From Natrinema limicola JCM 13563 (lineage in GTDB: Archaea; Halobacteriota; Halobacteria; Halobacteriales; Natrialbaceae): DNA of 49,855 nt. The translations under genes and the position numbers were made by a program. Under the pieces are notes generated by a model. That model made no database searches. It saw nothing but the letters and a program-made list of their open reading frames with translations, and was not told the origin of the DNA. This document shows positions 24,419 through 35,859 of the stretch, piece by piece; position 1 is the stretch's first letter; each line of letters starts with the position of its first letter. The stretch lies in NCBI RefSeq assembly GCF_000337475.1, contig NZ_AOIT01000047.1, forward strand, positions 1 to 49,855, written 5' to 3'.

Positions 24419-26161
24419 TCAAAGTCGCGACTTGATCGTCGCGGCGGTCTTCTCGCCGATTCCCTCGACGCTCTGCAGGTCCTCGAGGCTCGCGTCACGG
24501 ACGTTCTCGACGCTGCCGAATCGCCCGAGCAACCGCTTCCGGGTCTCGGGACCGACCCCCTCGACGTCATCTAATACCGTCTTTACCTCGTCACGAACTG
24601 TCTGGTGGTACTGTACCGCAAAGCGATGGGCCTCGTCACGCACACGCTGCAGGAGATGCAGGTGTGGTGCATCACTGGGCCACGCATACTCCCGCTCCCG
24701 CGTCACGACGCGTTCTTCGGCTTTCGCCAGCGCGACCGCCGGGACGTCCCAGCCCACCGCAGCGAGTGCGTCGCGGGCGGCCTGGAGTTGGCCCTCGCCG
24801 CCGTCGATCAGTAACAGATCGGGGTCGGGCCGGCCGTCGCGATCCTCGACGGCCCGCGTAGCGCGCCACTCGAGTAAGGCGCGCATGTTGTCGTAGTCGT
24901 CGTTTTGATCGGTGAGTTTCTTCCGTCGGTACTCGCGTTTCTCGGCGCTGCCGTCGACGAAGGTGATGTTGCTACCGACCGCCGCTGTCCCTTGTGCGTG
25001 GCTCACGTCGAACCCTTCGATCCGTCGGGCTGCGTCGAGGTCGAGGGCGTCCGCGAGCATGCCACACTCGTCACGGCGGCCGACGTTGCGCCGAGCGTTT
25101 TTCAGGGCGAGGTCGACGAGTTTGGCCTCTCGGCCGGCACCCGGGACGCGAACCGCGACGCCCTCGGTCTCGAGCCAAGCTGTGACCTCCTCGTCGCCGT
25201 GGCGTTCGGGCAACAGAAGGGCGTCTGGCAGTTCGCGTTCGGCGTAATACTGAACGATAAAGGCTGCTAGAACGGCTGGAACGCTATCGCCGTCCGCCGA
25301 CGAACCGGGTGCCTCGAGCGTGTGCCGGTCCCGGTCGACCAGCTTGCCGTCCTCGGCGCGCAGGCGGGCGACAGTGGCGTCGTCACCCTCGATGGCAACG
25401 CCAAGGACATCGACGGCTCGCTCGTCGCCGACCGACTGAACCGCCTCGCCGCCCTCGCCGTGGAACGCGTCGACGGTCTCGAGTCGATCCCGCAGGTTCG
25501 CCGCGCGCTCGAAGTGCTGGTTCTCGGCAGCGGTTTCCATCTCCCGGCGCAGCGGATCGGCGAGGATGCCAGTCTCGCCCTCGAGGAACCGTTCGACGGC
25601 AGTGACGTCCTCACGGTAGCTCGCGAGATCGATCTCGCGGGTACAGGGGGCGGTACACAGCCCCATCTCGTAGTCCAGACACGGCCGGTCGCGACCCGCA
25701 TACTTGTGGTCCGAACAGCCCCGAATCCCGTAGGTCTCGCGCAGCGCCTTCACGACGGTCTCGACCTGGCGCTTGCTGGTGTAGGGGCCGAAGACGGTCG
25801 CGGACTCGTCGGGATCGCGAGTGATCTCGATCCGCGGCGCGTCGTGGTCGGTCACCTGGACCATCGGATACGACTTGTCGTCCTTGAGCCGGACGTTGTA
25901 GCGGGGCTGGTGGCGCTTGATCAGGTTCGCCTCGAGCAACAGCGCCTGTGTCTCGGTGTCGGTGACGGCGATCTCGATGTCGTCGGCCCGATCGACCATC
26001 CGTCCGATCCGCGCGCTGCGCGGGTCGGCGTAGGACCGCACCCGGTCACGAAGATCGACCGCCTTCCCGACGTACAGCGTCGTCTCACCCTCCCGAAACT
26101 GGTAGACGCCGGGCTCTCGCGGCAGCGATCCGGCACGCTCGCGAACCCCATCGGCGTTCAT
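24419..26161 (-). CDS. uvrC: Excinuclease ABC subunit C
   Basis: UvrC makes the two incisions of bacterial-type nucleotide excision repair after UvrA/UvrB find the lesion. The 580 residues contain the N-terminal GIY-YIG nuclease ([24 protein letters not shown], about 18-41), a UvrB-interacting segment near residue 200, the RNase H-like second nuclease ([21 protein letters not shown] near 380, [10 protein letters not shown] near 455) and helix-hairpin-helix motifs at the end ([30 protein letters not shown]). Haloarchaea are known to carry uvrABC acquired from bacteria. uvrA and uvrB are not in this window. The gene stands alone. Confidence 0.97.
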   Translation of the reverse strand: MNADGVRERAGSLPREPGVYQFREGETTLYVGKAVDLRDRVRSYADPRSARIGRMVDRADDIEIAVTDTETQALLLEANLIKRHQPRYNVRLKDDKSYPMVQVTDHDAPRIEITRDPDESATVFGPYTSKRQVETVVKALRETYGIRGCSDHKYAGRDRPCLDYEMGLCTAPCTREIDLASYREDVTAVERFLEGETGILADPLRREMETAAENQHFERAANLRDRLETVDAFHGEGGEAVQSVGDERAVDVLGVAIEGDDATVARLRAEDGKLVDRDRHTLEAPGSSADGDSVPAVLAAFIVQYYAERELPDALLLPERHGDEEVTAWLETEGVAVRVPGAGREAKLVDLALKNARRNVGRRDECGMLADALDLDAARRIEGFDVSHAQGTAAVGSNITFVDGSAEKREYRRKKLTDQNDDYDNMRALLEWRATRAVEDRDGRPDPDLLLIDGGEGQLQAARDALAAVGWDVPAVALAKAEERVVTREREYAWPSDAPHLHLLQRVRDEAHRFAVQYHQTVRDEVKTVLDDVEGVGPETRKRLLGRFGSVENVRDASLEDLQSVEGIGEKTAATIKSRL

Positions 26162-26187
26162 CGGCGGCCCTACGGAGCGTGACGGTT

Positions 26188-26868
26188 TCAGCCTGACTCC
26201 TCGAGGTCGACCCGACCATGCTCGCCGGGGCGTTCCTCACACGCGGGCGTCGAGCCCGATCCCGGCCGAATCGCAGCCTCGAGGGTGATAGCGGGATCGG
26301 ACTCGAGATCGGACCCGGTGACGGGGATCTCGAGGTCGTCGTCGCCGCTGACGCGCACGACGAGCAGTCGCGCGCGCGAGCGAGCGTAGTAAGCACCGAG
26401 CCCGACGGCGACGACGAACGCAGCGACGCCGACGAGGAGGACGCTCCACTCGAGGGCCACGAGTACCGTCTCGATCGCTGTGAGGACGGCTTCGACGAGG
26501 CCGACAACGAGGTCGGAGCCGGGCAGAGGGGCGAGTCCGTCGAGGCTGACGGACGGCGCGAACGACGCGAAGTTGACGCTGGTCGCCGTCTCGACCGCGG
26601 CGACCCCAGCGAACGCGGCGACGACCCCCGCACAGAGAGCGGCCAGTCGCTGCGACGTCTCGACGGTGACGGTCCCGACGTTCGGTCGATCGACATGGCG
26701 AAAGGCCGGGCCAGCAGTGGTGGGAACGAACGCCAGCACGCGCTGGGTCGTGACGACGACCGTCGCGCGCTCGAGGTCGACGCGGCGTTCGACGTGTTCG
26801 CCGTCGTAACACAGCTCGTCGACGCGCTCGCGCCACTCGTCTCTGCGTTCGGTTCGGCGTCCGGCCAT
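26188..26868 (-). CDS. Membrane protein with N-terminal PH-like domain
   Basis: In this 226-residue protein, residues 1-70 resemble a small PH-like beta domain ([26 protein letters not shown] and [15 protein letters not shown]). A hydrophobic helix at about 73-95 and another at about 133-160 follow, then a charged tail ([20 protein letters not shown]). Similar two-helix PH-like proteins are common in haloarchaea and have no assigned function. The gene lies 26 bases upstream of the uvrC start on the same strand, so the two could be co-transcribed. No catalytic motif is visible. Confidence 0.75.
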   Translation of the reverse strand: MAGRRTERRDEWRERVDELCYDGEHVERRVDLERATVVVTTQRVLAFVPTTAGPAFRHVDRPNVGTVTVETSQRLAALCAGVVAAFAGVAAVETATSVNFASFAPSVSLDGLAPLPGSDLVVGLVEAVLTAIETVLVALEWSVLLVGVAAFVVAVGLGAYYARSRARLLVVRVSGDDDLEIPVTGSDLESDPAITLEAAIRPGSGSTPACEERPGEHGRVDLEESG

Positions 26869-27040
26869 CGGTGGTCGTCACCCGTCCACCGTCGACCATC
26901 AAGTACGTCGGGGCTCGTTCACGCGCATATGGGCGTCATTCGCGCGTGTACGCTCACCGTTCGCATCCGTAGGCAATCCCTTCGGGACGGACAGCGCGAA
27001 CGCGGTACATTCTCGGTGCTCGACTGCAAACTCGTCGGCT

Positions 27041-27310
27041 ATGAGCGACTCGACGGTGCAGTGCTGGCTGGTCGAACGGGAACTGGGCGACCGCGATTTC
27101 GTCACGCTGGTCTATGCGACGCCGGATGGCTCGCGCTATCAGCAGCGCCAGCGGTCCTCGACGGCGTTGCGGACCGGCCCGCAAGTCACCGCAGCGGTCG
27201 AGATTCCCGAAGACGAACTCGAGGCGGTGCCCGACGACGAAACCCGCGAGCGCTACGCCACGGAGGCCGAGCGGACTGCAGAGCGGTACGATCCCGACGA
27301 TCCGATCTGA
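27041..27310 (+). CDS. Conserved-looking acidic hypothetical protein
   Basis: The 89-residue protein is short, acidic and soluble. It begins with a beta-rich half (TVQCWLVERELGDRDFVTLVYATPDGSRYQQRQRS) and ends with an acidic helix (DETRERYATEAERTAERYD). The composition is typical of a haloarchaeal cytosolic protein, which is why I accept it over shadow frames. It is divergent from the PH-like membrane protein and 112 bases ahead of the ABC transporter genes, which have their own promoter. I do not recognise its family. Confidence 0.65.
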   Translation: MSDSTVQCWLVERELGDRDFVTLVYATPDGSRYQQRQRSSTALRTGPQVTAAVEIPEDELEAVPDDETRERYATEAERTAERYDPDDPI

Positions 27311-27390
27311 CGCGGGATATCCGTTCACCCCTATATCTGCCGTTGGATCGGCTGATACTGATGAATTCAGCCGTAATTCGAGTGGCACAA

Positions 27391-27401
27391 ACCTTATCGG
27401 G
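27391..27401 (+). promoter_or_regulatory. TATA box of the ABC-2 exporter operon
   Basis: CCTTATCG, preceded by the A-rich CACAAA (possible BRE), is centred about 28 bases before the ATG at 27423. That spacing predicts a leaderless mRNA starting at or one base before the start codon. Confidence 0.6.
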
Positions 27402-27422
27402 CACCGCTCCGACCACACAGCC

Positions 27423-28355
27423 ATGCCCGCTATCACAGTCGACGAGCTGACCAAACGGTTCGGTCAGACCGTCGCACTCGAAGCGCTCTCCTTCCAGGTC
27501 GAGGACGGCGAGGTGTTCGGCTTTCTCGGGCCCAACGGGGCCGGCAAGTCGACGACCATCAACGTTCTCCTCGATTTCGTCCGCCCGACGTCGGGGTCGG
27601 CCAACGTCCTCGGCATGGACGCCCAGCGACAGAGCCGAGAGATCCGCCGGCGAACCGGCGTGCTCCCCGAAGGCGTCGAGTTGTACGACCGGCTCACCGC
27701 CCGCCAGCATCTCGAGTTCGTCATCGACTCGAAAGACGCCGCCGACGACCCCGAAGCGCTGCTCGAGCGCGTCGGCCTGGCCGATGCGATCGACCGGAAA
27801 GCCGGCGGCTACTCGAAAGGGATGGCCCAGCGGCTCATGCTCGCGATGGCACTGGTCGGCGAGCCCGACCTGCTGATCTTAGACGAGCCCTCCACCGGCC
27901 TCGACCCCAACGGGGCCCGCGAAATGCGCGAGATCGTCCGCGAGGAGAACGAACGGGGCGCGACCGTCTTCTTTTCGAGTCACATCATGGAACAGGTCGA
28001 GACGGTCTGTGACCGGGTCGGCATTCTGCGTGATGGCCAGATGGTCGCCGTCGACTCCGTCGAGGGACTGCGCAGCTCCGTCGACGGCGGGACGACGCTA
28101 CAGGTCACCGTCGATCGGATCGACGATGACGCCCTGCAGGCAGTCCGTTCGCTGCCCGACGTCACCGACGCCACCGTTGAGTCTCAAGCACCGCCGACGG
28201 TCGTCGTCACCGTCGACGGCTCGAAGACGGCTGTCCTCTCGGTGCTCGAGGATCGCGGCATCGAGATCAGGGACTTCGAGACGACCGAAGCCTCGCTCGA
28301 CGATGTCTTCCAGTCGTATACGACCGATACGGAAACGGAGGTGCACGCACAATGA
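27423..28355 (+). CDS. ABC transporter ATP-binding protein (ABC-2 type exporter)
   Basis: The 310-residue protein is the ATPase of an exporter. Visible motifs are Walker A GPNGAGKST (about 38-46), the signature YSKGMAQRL (about 130), Walker B LLILDEPS with the D-loop GLDPNG (about 150) and the switch histidine in FFSSHIMEQ. The C-terminal 80 residues carry the extra domain common in NatA/CcmA-like proteins. The start at 27423 follows the TATA spacing. An upstream frame extension is an artefact of the preceding gene. It overlaps the permease start by 4 bases. The substrate is unknown. Confidence 0.95.
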   Translation: MPAITVDELTKRFGQTVALEALSFQVEDGEVFGFLGPNGAGKSTTINVLLDFVRPTSGSANVLGMDAQRQSREIRRRTGVLPEGVELYDRLTARQHLEFVIDSKDAADDPEALLERVGLADAIDRKAGGYSKGMAQRLMLAMALVGEPDLLILDEPSTGLDPNGAREMREIVREENERGATVFFSSHIMEQVETVCDRVGILRDGQMVAVDSVEGLRSSVDGGTTLQVTVDRIDDDALQAVRSLPDVTDATVESQAPPTVVVTVDGSKTAVLSVLEDRGIEIRDFETTEASLDDVFQSYTTDTETEVHAQ

Positions 28356-29311
28356 GTGCCGAAACCGGAGCCGGGACGGATGCGACGGACACGGGCAGCT
28401 CGCCCGCGAGTTCGATCGACACAGAGAGTGTCCGCGCGGTCGCGAAGAAGGACTTCCAGGATGCGGTTCGCTCGTGGCTGTTCTGGGGACTAAGCGCGTT
28501 CTTCTTCACGCTGATGGCCGCTCTTGCCGGATTCCTCTCGTGGGCGAATCCGGACAACTTGACGACGATCAGCTTCATCGCCCTCGTCAGTCAGGTGGGT
28601 AAGCTGATCATCCCGCTGATCGCGCTGCTCCTCGGCTGGAAGGCCATCGCCGGCGAGCGCGAAGCGGGTAGCATCAAGATCTTACTGTCGCTGCCTCACT
28701 CTCGGAAAGACGTGCTACTGGGCAAGCTGCTCGGTCGGACGGCCGTGCTCTCGCTATCGTTGCTTATCGGCTTCCTTATCGCGATGGTCGCCGTCGTGTT
28801 CGCGGTCTCGGAGTTTTCGTTCCCCGCGTACATCGCCTTCCTTGCGATGACGATCGTCTACGGGCTCGCGTACATGAGCATCGCGGTCTCGCTGTCGTCG
28901 CTGACCCGATCGACGACGATGGCCGGCGCGGCGATGTTCGGCGTCTTCGTCCTCTTCTACATCGTCTGGAACTCGATCCGGACGGCACTCGGCCTCCTGA
29001 TGCAACGTGGCTACATCGAGGGCGTCTCCTACACGACGACGAACTTTGCCGGCCAACAGATCGAGACGACCAGACTCCCCGACTGGGCGCTGTTTATCGA
29101 CATGATCGACCCGGGCAACGCCTACCAGAACACGGTCACGCTGTTCAGTTCCCTCTCGAGTGACCGGATCGGAACGTCGTTCAACGAGGCCGCCTTCCCC
29201 GACGGGCTTCCGTTCTTCCTGCAGGACTGGTTCTCCCTGCTGATCCTGCTGTTCTGGATCGTCGTTCCGCTCGCCGTCGCGCTGTATCGGTTCGATCGCG
29301 TCGATATCTGA
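28352..29311 (+). CDS. ABC-2 type exporter permease
   Basis: The 319-residue partner of the ATPase has a hydrophilic, Thr/Ser/Asp-rich N-terminus (about 1-40), then six or so transmembrane helices (about 45-65, 75-95, 125-150, 160-180, 187-207 and 290-310). The first cytoplasmic loop holds EREAGSIKILLSLPHSRKDVLLGKLLGR, a signature of ABC-2/NosY permeases that receive a coupling helix. The large loop before the last helix faces outside. Family members export drugs, sodium or surface molecules. Nothing here tells which. Confidence 0.93.
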   Translation: MSAETGAGTDATDTGSSPASSIDTESVRAVAKKDFQDAVRSWLFWGLSAFFFTLMAALAGFLSWANPDNLTTISFIALVSQVGKLIIPLIALLLGWKAIAGEREAGSIKILLSLPHSRKDVLLGKLLGRTAVLSLSLLIGFLIAMVAVVFAVSEFSFPAYIAFLAMTIVYGLAYMSIAVSLSSLTRSTTMAGAAMFGVFVLFYIVWNSIRTALGLLMQRGYIEGVSYTTTNFAGQQIETTRLPDWALFIDMIDPGNAYQNTVTLFSSLSSDRIGTSFNEAAFPDGLPFFLQDWFSLLILLFWIVVPLAVALYRFDRVDI

Positions 29312-29374
29312 ACGCACCGGCCGGCGTCTGCCGCCTCCATCGAGACGTGCGATTCCGGTGTCGGGACACCGTTT

Positions 29375-30373
29375 ATGTCAGCGACCGTGGTATCCGTGGC
29401 CGTGACCGACTGCATCTACTACGGCGGCAAAGGCGGCGTCGGCAAAACGACCTGTGCTGCGGCCACCGGACTCTCGCTTGCCGCCGCCGGGCAGCGGACG
29501 CTCGTCGTCTCGACCGATCCGGCCCACTCGCTGTCCGACTCGTTCGAGACCGACATCGACTCGGAACCGACCGCACTCGAGCTATCAGGCCCGCTCGAGG
29601 CCGAGACACACTCCGAAGGCGAGCTGTGGGGCGTCGAAATCGACCCGGCAACACAACAGGAGCGCTACGAAAAACTGGCGCGTGCGCTTGCGGCCGACCT
29701 GCGCAGTGCCGGTATCAGCCTCTCGGATGCGGAGATCGAACGGCTGTTTTCCGGCGGCATGCCGGCCGGCAGCGACGAGATCGCAGCACTCGACTTGCTG
29801 GTCGAATACGTCGACTCCGGCGAGTGGGACGTAATCGTCTTCGACACCGCACCGACGGGCCACACACTGCGGCTGTTCGATATGCCCGGTATCATGGGCA
29901 ACGCCCTCGAGACGGCCCAGTCGCTACGCGGGCAGGCCCGCCGGATCGGCTCGGCCGCCCGCACGGCGATGTTCGGGCCGCTGTCGATGCTCGGCAACCA
30001 GGACGACGACGAGAGCCTCGCGTCGTTTCAGGCCCGGCTCGAGCGCGCTCGCGAACTGTTGGTCGATCCCGACCGAACCGAGTTTCGGGTCGTCCTGATA
30101 CCCGAGCAAATGGCCATCGCGGAGACCGAACGGCTCGTCGCGCGACTTCGCGAGGCCGACGTGCCCGTCGAGCGCCTGATCGTCAACCGGGTGCTCGAGG
30201 ACCCACACGAGGGCTGTCCGCGCTGTCAGTCCCGACAGGCCCGCCACGAGGACCGACTCGCGGAGATCCACGAGACGTTCCCCGACCTCGAGGTCGTGAC
30301 GCTGCCGGACCTCGAGGGCGAGGTACACGGGCGGGAGTCGCTGTCGATTATCGCCGAGCGAATGCCGACCTGA
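29375..30373 (+). CDS. Get3/TRC40/ArsA family ATPase
   Basis: The 332-residue P-loop ATPase has the deviant Walker A GGKGGVGKTT (about 15-24), switch region STDPAHSLSDSF, Walker B-like VIVFDTAPTGHTLRL (about 150-165) and a C-terminal CPRC (about 278) recalling the zinc-binding CxxC of Get3. A single ATPase domain means a homodimer like Get3, which delivers tail-anchored membrane proteins, rather than duplicated bacterial ArsA. No arsenite pump is nearby. The ATG at 29375 is annotated. An internal start at MTDC is not present, but the first ten residues look dispensable. It lies 63 bases after the exporter, without an evident promoter. Confidence 0.9.
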   Translation: MSATVVSVAVTDCIYYGGKGGVGKTTCAAATGLSLAAAGQRTLVVSTDPAHSLSDSFETDIDSEPTALELSGPLEAETHSEGELWGVEIDPATQQERYEKLARALAADLRSAGISLSDAEIERLFSGGMPAGSDEIAALDLLVEYVDSGEWDVIVFDTAPTGHTLRLFDMPGIMGNALETAQSLRGQARRIGSAARTAMFGPLSMLGNQDDDESLASFQARLERARELLVDPDRTEFRVVLIPEQMAIAETERLVARLREADVPVERLIVNRVLEDPHEGCPRCQSRQARHEDRLAEIHETFPDLEVVTLPDLEGEVHGRESLSIIAERMPT

Positions 30374-30431
30374 GTGGACATCTGACAGGATCGGCCCAGC
30401 GCTTATTGTGTTGGTTCGATAACATTCGACC

Positions 30432-30620
30432 ATGGCACTCTCGATCGGTCGGACCTCGTCGCCGGCCATCACGGCGATCGGCATCGTCGTTGCGCTCGTC
30501 GCCATCATCGGGACCCAGTATCTCGGCTGGGAGTGGAGCTCAGGACAGTTTGTGCCGATGCTTATCGGCGTTGCCGCCGCCGTGATTGCGGTCGTCGTGG
30601 TGCTCACTCGCCGCGGGTGA
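30432..30620 (+). CDS. Two-helix small membrane protein
   Basis: The 62-residue protein is almost entirely two transmembrane helices (about 10-30 and 39-59) with a short WEWSSGQ turn and a basic tail (TRRG), a topology with both ends inside. A TATA-like CTTATTG centred at 30405 lies 27 bases ahead of the ATG, consistent with a leaderless mRNA. It converges with ligA. The function is unknown. Confidence 0.7.
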   Translation: MALSIGRTSSPAITAIGIVVALVAIIGTQYLGWEWSSGQFVPMLIGVAAAVIAVVVVLTRRG

Positions 30621-30662
30621 GGTCCCCCAGTGGTCTGGCTCGAGGCCTGCGTTCTCGAGTGA

Positions 30663-33201
<2,539 letters not shown>

Positions 33202-33209
33202 TGGCGCAG

Positions 33210-34610
33210 TCACTGCCAGACGTCGCTCGTGCAGTCGCCGTCGGGCCAGCGGATCTCGTGGGCGCGGGCCGGGCCCGCCGGGCAGTCGCCCCAGTCGACG
33301 AGGAAGTCTTCGTCGAGTTCGAGAGTGCCTGTTCGGGGATCGACATCGGCTTTCAACATTACCGAGCCACGTTCGGCCTCCTCGGGATAGAACTGATCGT
33401 CCCACGAGGAGAACAGCGACGTGGTCCAGTAGAGCCGTTCGCCATCCAGCGAGAGCTGGAGCATCTGCGGGCCAGCGACGATTTCCCGCCCCTGGACTTC
33501 GCGGACGTCGCCGAAGGTACCGCCGACCGACAGCGAGTCGGCCCGTCGCGGGTTCGACGGGTCCGAGATGTCGTACATCCAGACCTCGCCGTGGAGCCAG
33601 TTCGAGCCGAACAGGTAGCGATCGTCCATCGAGATCAGGATGTCGGTCGTCAGCCCGGGAACGGGCATGTCCCAGTCTGGATGCTCGCGGGCCTCGAAGT
33701 CGATCGCCTTCTCGGCGCGGTACTCGCCAGCCTCCTCGTCGCGCCAGAAGTGGAACATGTTCGACGAGAGCGCGGTCCCGACGAAGCCGTGCGTCGATTC
33801 GGGCGTATGGAGGAATCGTACCTCGAGTGGAATCTGGCCGTCCTCGCCGAGGTCGATCGTCTGCTCGACAGTGCCGTTTTCCCAGTCCCAGAAGTGGATC
33901 TTCTGACCGTACTTGCCCTCCTCGACGTCCTCTAAGTCGAAGCCCGGATAGTAGGTCTTCGGCGCGGCCCACTCGGTCGAGACCATCACGTTCTGGCGTG
34001 GCTGATACCAGTAGTCGTAGTTCATCTCGATCTCGCCCGGGGGCTCCCACCGACCCTCGATCTCGAAGTCTTCGTTGAGCTCGAGGAAGCCGCCGGGAAG
34101 GTCGCCGTCGGCATCACCGAGCATGCTGATCAAGATTTGTCCGTCCGGAACGCAGTGGACCGTGTGCGGTGCCGAGAGGTCGTACTCGAAGACCTCCTCG
34201 GGTTCGATCACTTTGATCAGTTCGGGATTCCGGCGATCTGCGGCGTCGATCACGTGGAGCCGCGACGAACGTTGGCCGGGAACGATCAGGTGTTGGCGCT
34301 CGAGGCCTTCCATGTGACACGACGACGAACAAGCGTTCCACCCGAAGTGGTGGAGTTCGTCACCGCGGTTGGGCATCTCGACGCGATCGACGATTTCGCA
34401 GTACGTGTCCGATTCGGGATCGAGGTCGACGACCGCCACGAAGTCCGGCGCGTCGACGTCAGTGCCGACGTAGAGACTCATCACGTAGGCCAGTTTCTCC
34501 CGTCCGCCCTCCTCGATGGCAGCCTGTGGCGTTGTATAGCCCGGCCCCTCGTGGTGATGGGCGTGGTCATGATCCGACTCCGCGCCACCGCCTGTGCTAG
34601 CATCACTCAT
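33210..34610 (-). CDS. mtoX: Selenium-binding protein 56 family / methanethiol oxidase
   Basis: The 466 residues match the SBP56/MtoX family across their length. It opens with GPGYTTPQAAIEEGGREKLAYVM, has the copper/selenium-linked NACSSSCHMEGLERQHLIVPGQRSSR near residue 90, and continues as a beta-propeller (PHTVHCVPDGQILISML, NYDYWYQPRQNVMVSTEWAAP, HGFVGTALSSNMFHF). Known members oxidise methanethiol to formaldehyde, H2S and H2O2. That activity is inferred here from family alone. No signal peptide is visible, so it would be cytoplasmic. Its promoter lies inside a perfect dyad. Confidence 0.9.
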   Translation of the reverse strand: MSDASTGGGAESDHDHAHHHEGPGYTTPQAAIEEGGREKLAYVMSLYVGTDVDAPDFVAVVDLDPESDTYCEIVDRVEMPNRGDELHHFGWNACSSSCHMEGLERQHLIVPGQRSSRLHVIDAADRRNPELIKVIEPEEVFEYDLSAPHTVHCVPDGQILISMLGDADGDLPGGFLELNEDFEIEGRWEPPGEIEMNYDYWYQPRQNVMVSTEWAAPKTYYPGFDLEDVEEGKYGQKIHFWDWENGTVEQTIDLGEDGQIPLEVRFLHTPESTHGFVGTALSSNMFHFWRDEEAGEYRAEKAIDFEAREHPDWDMPVPGLTTDILISMDDRYLFGSNWLHGEVWMYDISDPSNPRRADSLSVGGTFGDVREVQGREIVAGPQMLQLSLDGERLYWTTSLFSSWDDQFYPEEAERGSVMLKADVDPRTGTLELDEDFLVDWGDCPAGPARAHEIRWPDGDCTSDVWQ

Positions 34611-34624
34611 AGAGTCCTGGACTA

Positions 34625-34648
34625 CGAACAGGTAGATAAGTCTGTTCG
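34625..34648 (-). promoter_or_regulatory. Perfect dyad over the mtoX TATA box (candidate operator)
   Basis: CGAACAG-N10-CTGTTCG is a perfect 7-bp inverted repeat centred 26 bases upstream of the mtoX start. The 10-base spacer contains the minus-strand TATA-like CTTATCTAC. Since the mRNA would be leaderless, a repressor binding this dyad would block TBP directly. No regulator gene is adjacent. Confidence 0.5.
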
Positions 34649-34721
34649 AGAGTTACAGCAGCCGAACTAAGCCAACCAGTTACTTTCAACCTCGAGGACA
34701 CGTCGCCAAATGAGACCCAGT

Positions 34722-34729
34722 ACTTTACC
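34722..34729 (+). promoter_or_regulatory. TATA box of rio1
   Basis: ACTTTACC lies about 29 bases before the rio1 ATG at 34755, giving a leaderless or nearly leaderless mRNA. Confidence 0.5.
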
Positions 34730-34754
34730 CTTCAGAGCCACTACGACCGACTAG

Positions 34755-35630
34755 ATGGGACAGGGAACGGAGTTCGGACTGGTCGACGTAGACGAAGCCG
34801 AGACCCCAGGCGACGAGTGGGAAGAGATCGACGTCTCGGATACCGAAGCGGATCGGATCGCCCGCAAGCGCGACCGGGAATTCGAGCAGTTCGAGGAGCG
34901 CATCAAAGACGCCGACCAGTTCAAAGTCGAACAGTCGGTGTTCGACGACGCGACCTTCGCGGCGCTGTACAAACTGGTCCAGGACGGCTACGTCGAGGCC
35001 TTCGGCGGGCCGCTCTCGACTGGCAAGGAGGCGAACGTCTATCACGCGTTGGGCGACGACCGCGAGGTCGCGGTCAAGATCTACCGGATCAACGCCTCGA
35101 ACTTCCGGCAGATGCGCGACTACCTCGAGGGCGACCCGCGCTTCGAAGGACTGGGCGGCCAGAAGAAAGACGTCGTCCTCGCGTGGACGAAAAAGGAACT
35201 TGCAAACCTCCGGCGAGCGCAAGCGGCCGGGGTGCGGGTGCCCGAACCGATCGCGACCGAGCGCAACGTCCTCGTCATGGAGTACATCGGCACCGAGGAC
35301 GGTCGCGCGAAACGCCTCGGCGAGGTCCACATCGAGAACCCCCAGACCGCCTACGAGGTCATGCGCGAGTATATGCGTCGGCTCTACTCGGCGGGCCTGA
35401 TCCACGGCGACCTGAGCGAGTACAACGTCGTCTTCGACGAGGATGAGGGTCAACTGGTGCTCATCGACCTCGGGCAGGCCGTCACCGTCCACCACCCCAA
35501 CAGCCGCGAGTTCTTGGAGCGCGATTGCCGGAACGTCGCCTCGTTTTTCTCCCGGCAGGGACTGGACGTGACCGACGACGAGTTGCTCGAGTTCGTCACG
35601 AGTCCGGAGCCGGACCCGTCTCGAGACTGA
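34755..35630 (+). CDS. rio1: RIO1-type serine/threonine protein kinase
   Basis: This 291-residue atypical kinase acts in late maturation of the small ribosomal subunit. Key features: the ATP loop STGKEANVYHA (about 90-100), the lysine in VAVKIYR (about 110), the RIO-specific flexible loop with NFRQMRDYLEGDPRF, the catalytic aspartate in HGDLSEYN (about 219) and the metal-binding LIDLGQAV (about 238). In archaea rio1 commonly sits next to the KH-domain gene, but here trpS with its leader lies between them. A 22-base remnant of the 82-bp element begins at the stop codon. Confidence 0.96.
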   Translation: MGQGTEFGLVDVDEAETPGDEWEEIDVSDTEADRIARKRDREFEQFEERIKDADQFKVEQSVFDDATFAALYKLVQDGYVEAFGGPLSTGKEANVYHALGDDREVAVKIYRINASNFRQMRDYLEGDPRFEGLGGQKKDVVLAWTKKELANLRRAQAAGVRVPEPIATERNVLVMEYIGTEDGRAKRLGEVHIENPQTAYEVMREYMRRLYSAGLIHGDLSEYNVVFDEDEGQLVLIDLGQAVTVHHPNSREFLERDCRNVASFFSRQGLDVTDDELLEFVTSPEPDPSRD

Positions 35631-35650
35631 GACGGACTCCTGTCAGCCAG
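35629..35650 (+). repeat. Remnant of the 82-bp ATACGG element
   Basis: The 22 bases starting at the rio1 stop match the first 21 bases of copy 2 with few changes (GACGGACTCCTGTCAG is identical). The rest of the element is missing. This suggests a decayed or truncated insertion at the same kind of site, a stop-codon edge, as copy 1. Confidence 0.6.
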
Positions 35651-35661
35651 GTTCGAAATCC

Positions 35662-35670
35662 TCTTTATTG
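35662..35670 (+). promoter_or_regulatory. Promoter of the trp leader/trpS transcript
   Basis: CTTTATTG with an upstream CGAAA (possible BRE, about 35654) is centred about 28 bases before the leader ATG at 35695. This predicts an mRNA beginning within a few bases of that ATG. A second AT-rich spot (AAATATAG, 35679-35686) is too close to the ATG to be its TATA box. Confidence 0.6.
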
Positions 35671-35694
35671 TCGGCCCGAAATATAGTCGTACTG

Positions 35695-35775
35695 ATGTCC
35701 GCTCTCGGCTGGCAGTGGCGATGGCACGCGCCCTCGAGAGCGGACAGTGTCGTCGCGGCGGGCGACGCGGCCTAA
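35695..35775 (+). CDS. Trp-rich leader peptide upstream of trpS
   Basis: This short ORF of 26 codons plus a TAA stop begins MSALGWQWRWHAP. Three tryptophan codons (TGG at 35710, 35716 and 35722) alternate with other residues as WQWRW. Tryptophan is rare, so three in 26 codons directly ahead of a tryptophanyl-tRNA synthetase gene is the hallmark of a ribosome-sensing attenuator. The Trp codons lie in the loop of a perfect hairpin (see next entry). The ORF is probably translated from a leaderless transcript. Translation and regulation have not been shown. It could be tested by reporter fusion or ribosome profiling. Confidence 0.7.
   Translation: MSALGWQWRWHAPSRADSVVAAGDAA
35696..35746 (+). promoter_or_regulatory. 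12-bp perfect hairpin enclosing the Trp codons (candidate attenuator)
   Basis: TGTCCGCTCTCG (35696-35707) pairs perfectly with CGAGAGCGGACA (35735-35746). The 27-base loop holds all three TGG codons. A translating ribosome would open the stem, and one stalled at the Trp codons would cover the loop. Loop bases 35708-35716 (GCTGGCAGT) are exactly complementary to 35827-35835 (ACTGCCAGC), 25 bases before the trpS ATG. CAGTGG/ATGG in the loop can also pair with CCATCCACTG at 35847-35856. Another short stem (CGTCGC/GCGACG) follows at about 35751-35767. Confidence 0.65.
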
Positions 35776-35859
35776 CCCGGCGGCTGCGGCGGCGATCGCT
35801 CCCTCTGCTCGTTTTCGCTGGAACCGACTGCCAGCTGTTGCCGTCGCCATCCACTGTGA

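Noticed and set aside
29347-30585. 412-codon frame overlapping the Get3-like gene
   Set aside because: Arg-rich shadow with no motif, while the overlapping frame has Walker motifs and a clean start and stop.
35679-35686. AAATATAG as promoter of the trp leader
   Set aside because: It lies only about 9 bases before the leader ATG; TATA boxes act about 27 bases upstream, as CTTTATTG at 35662 does.
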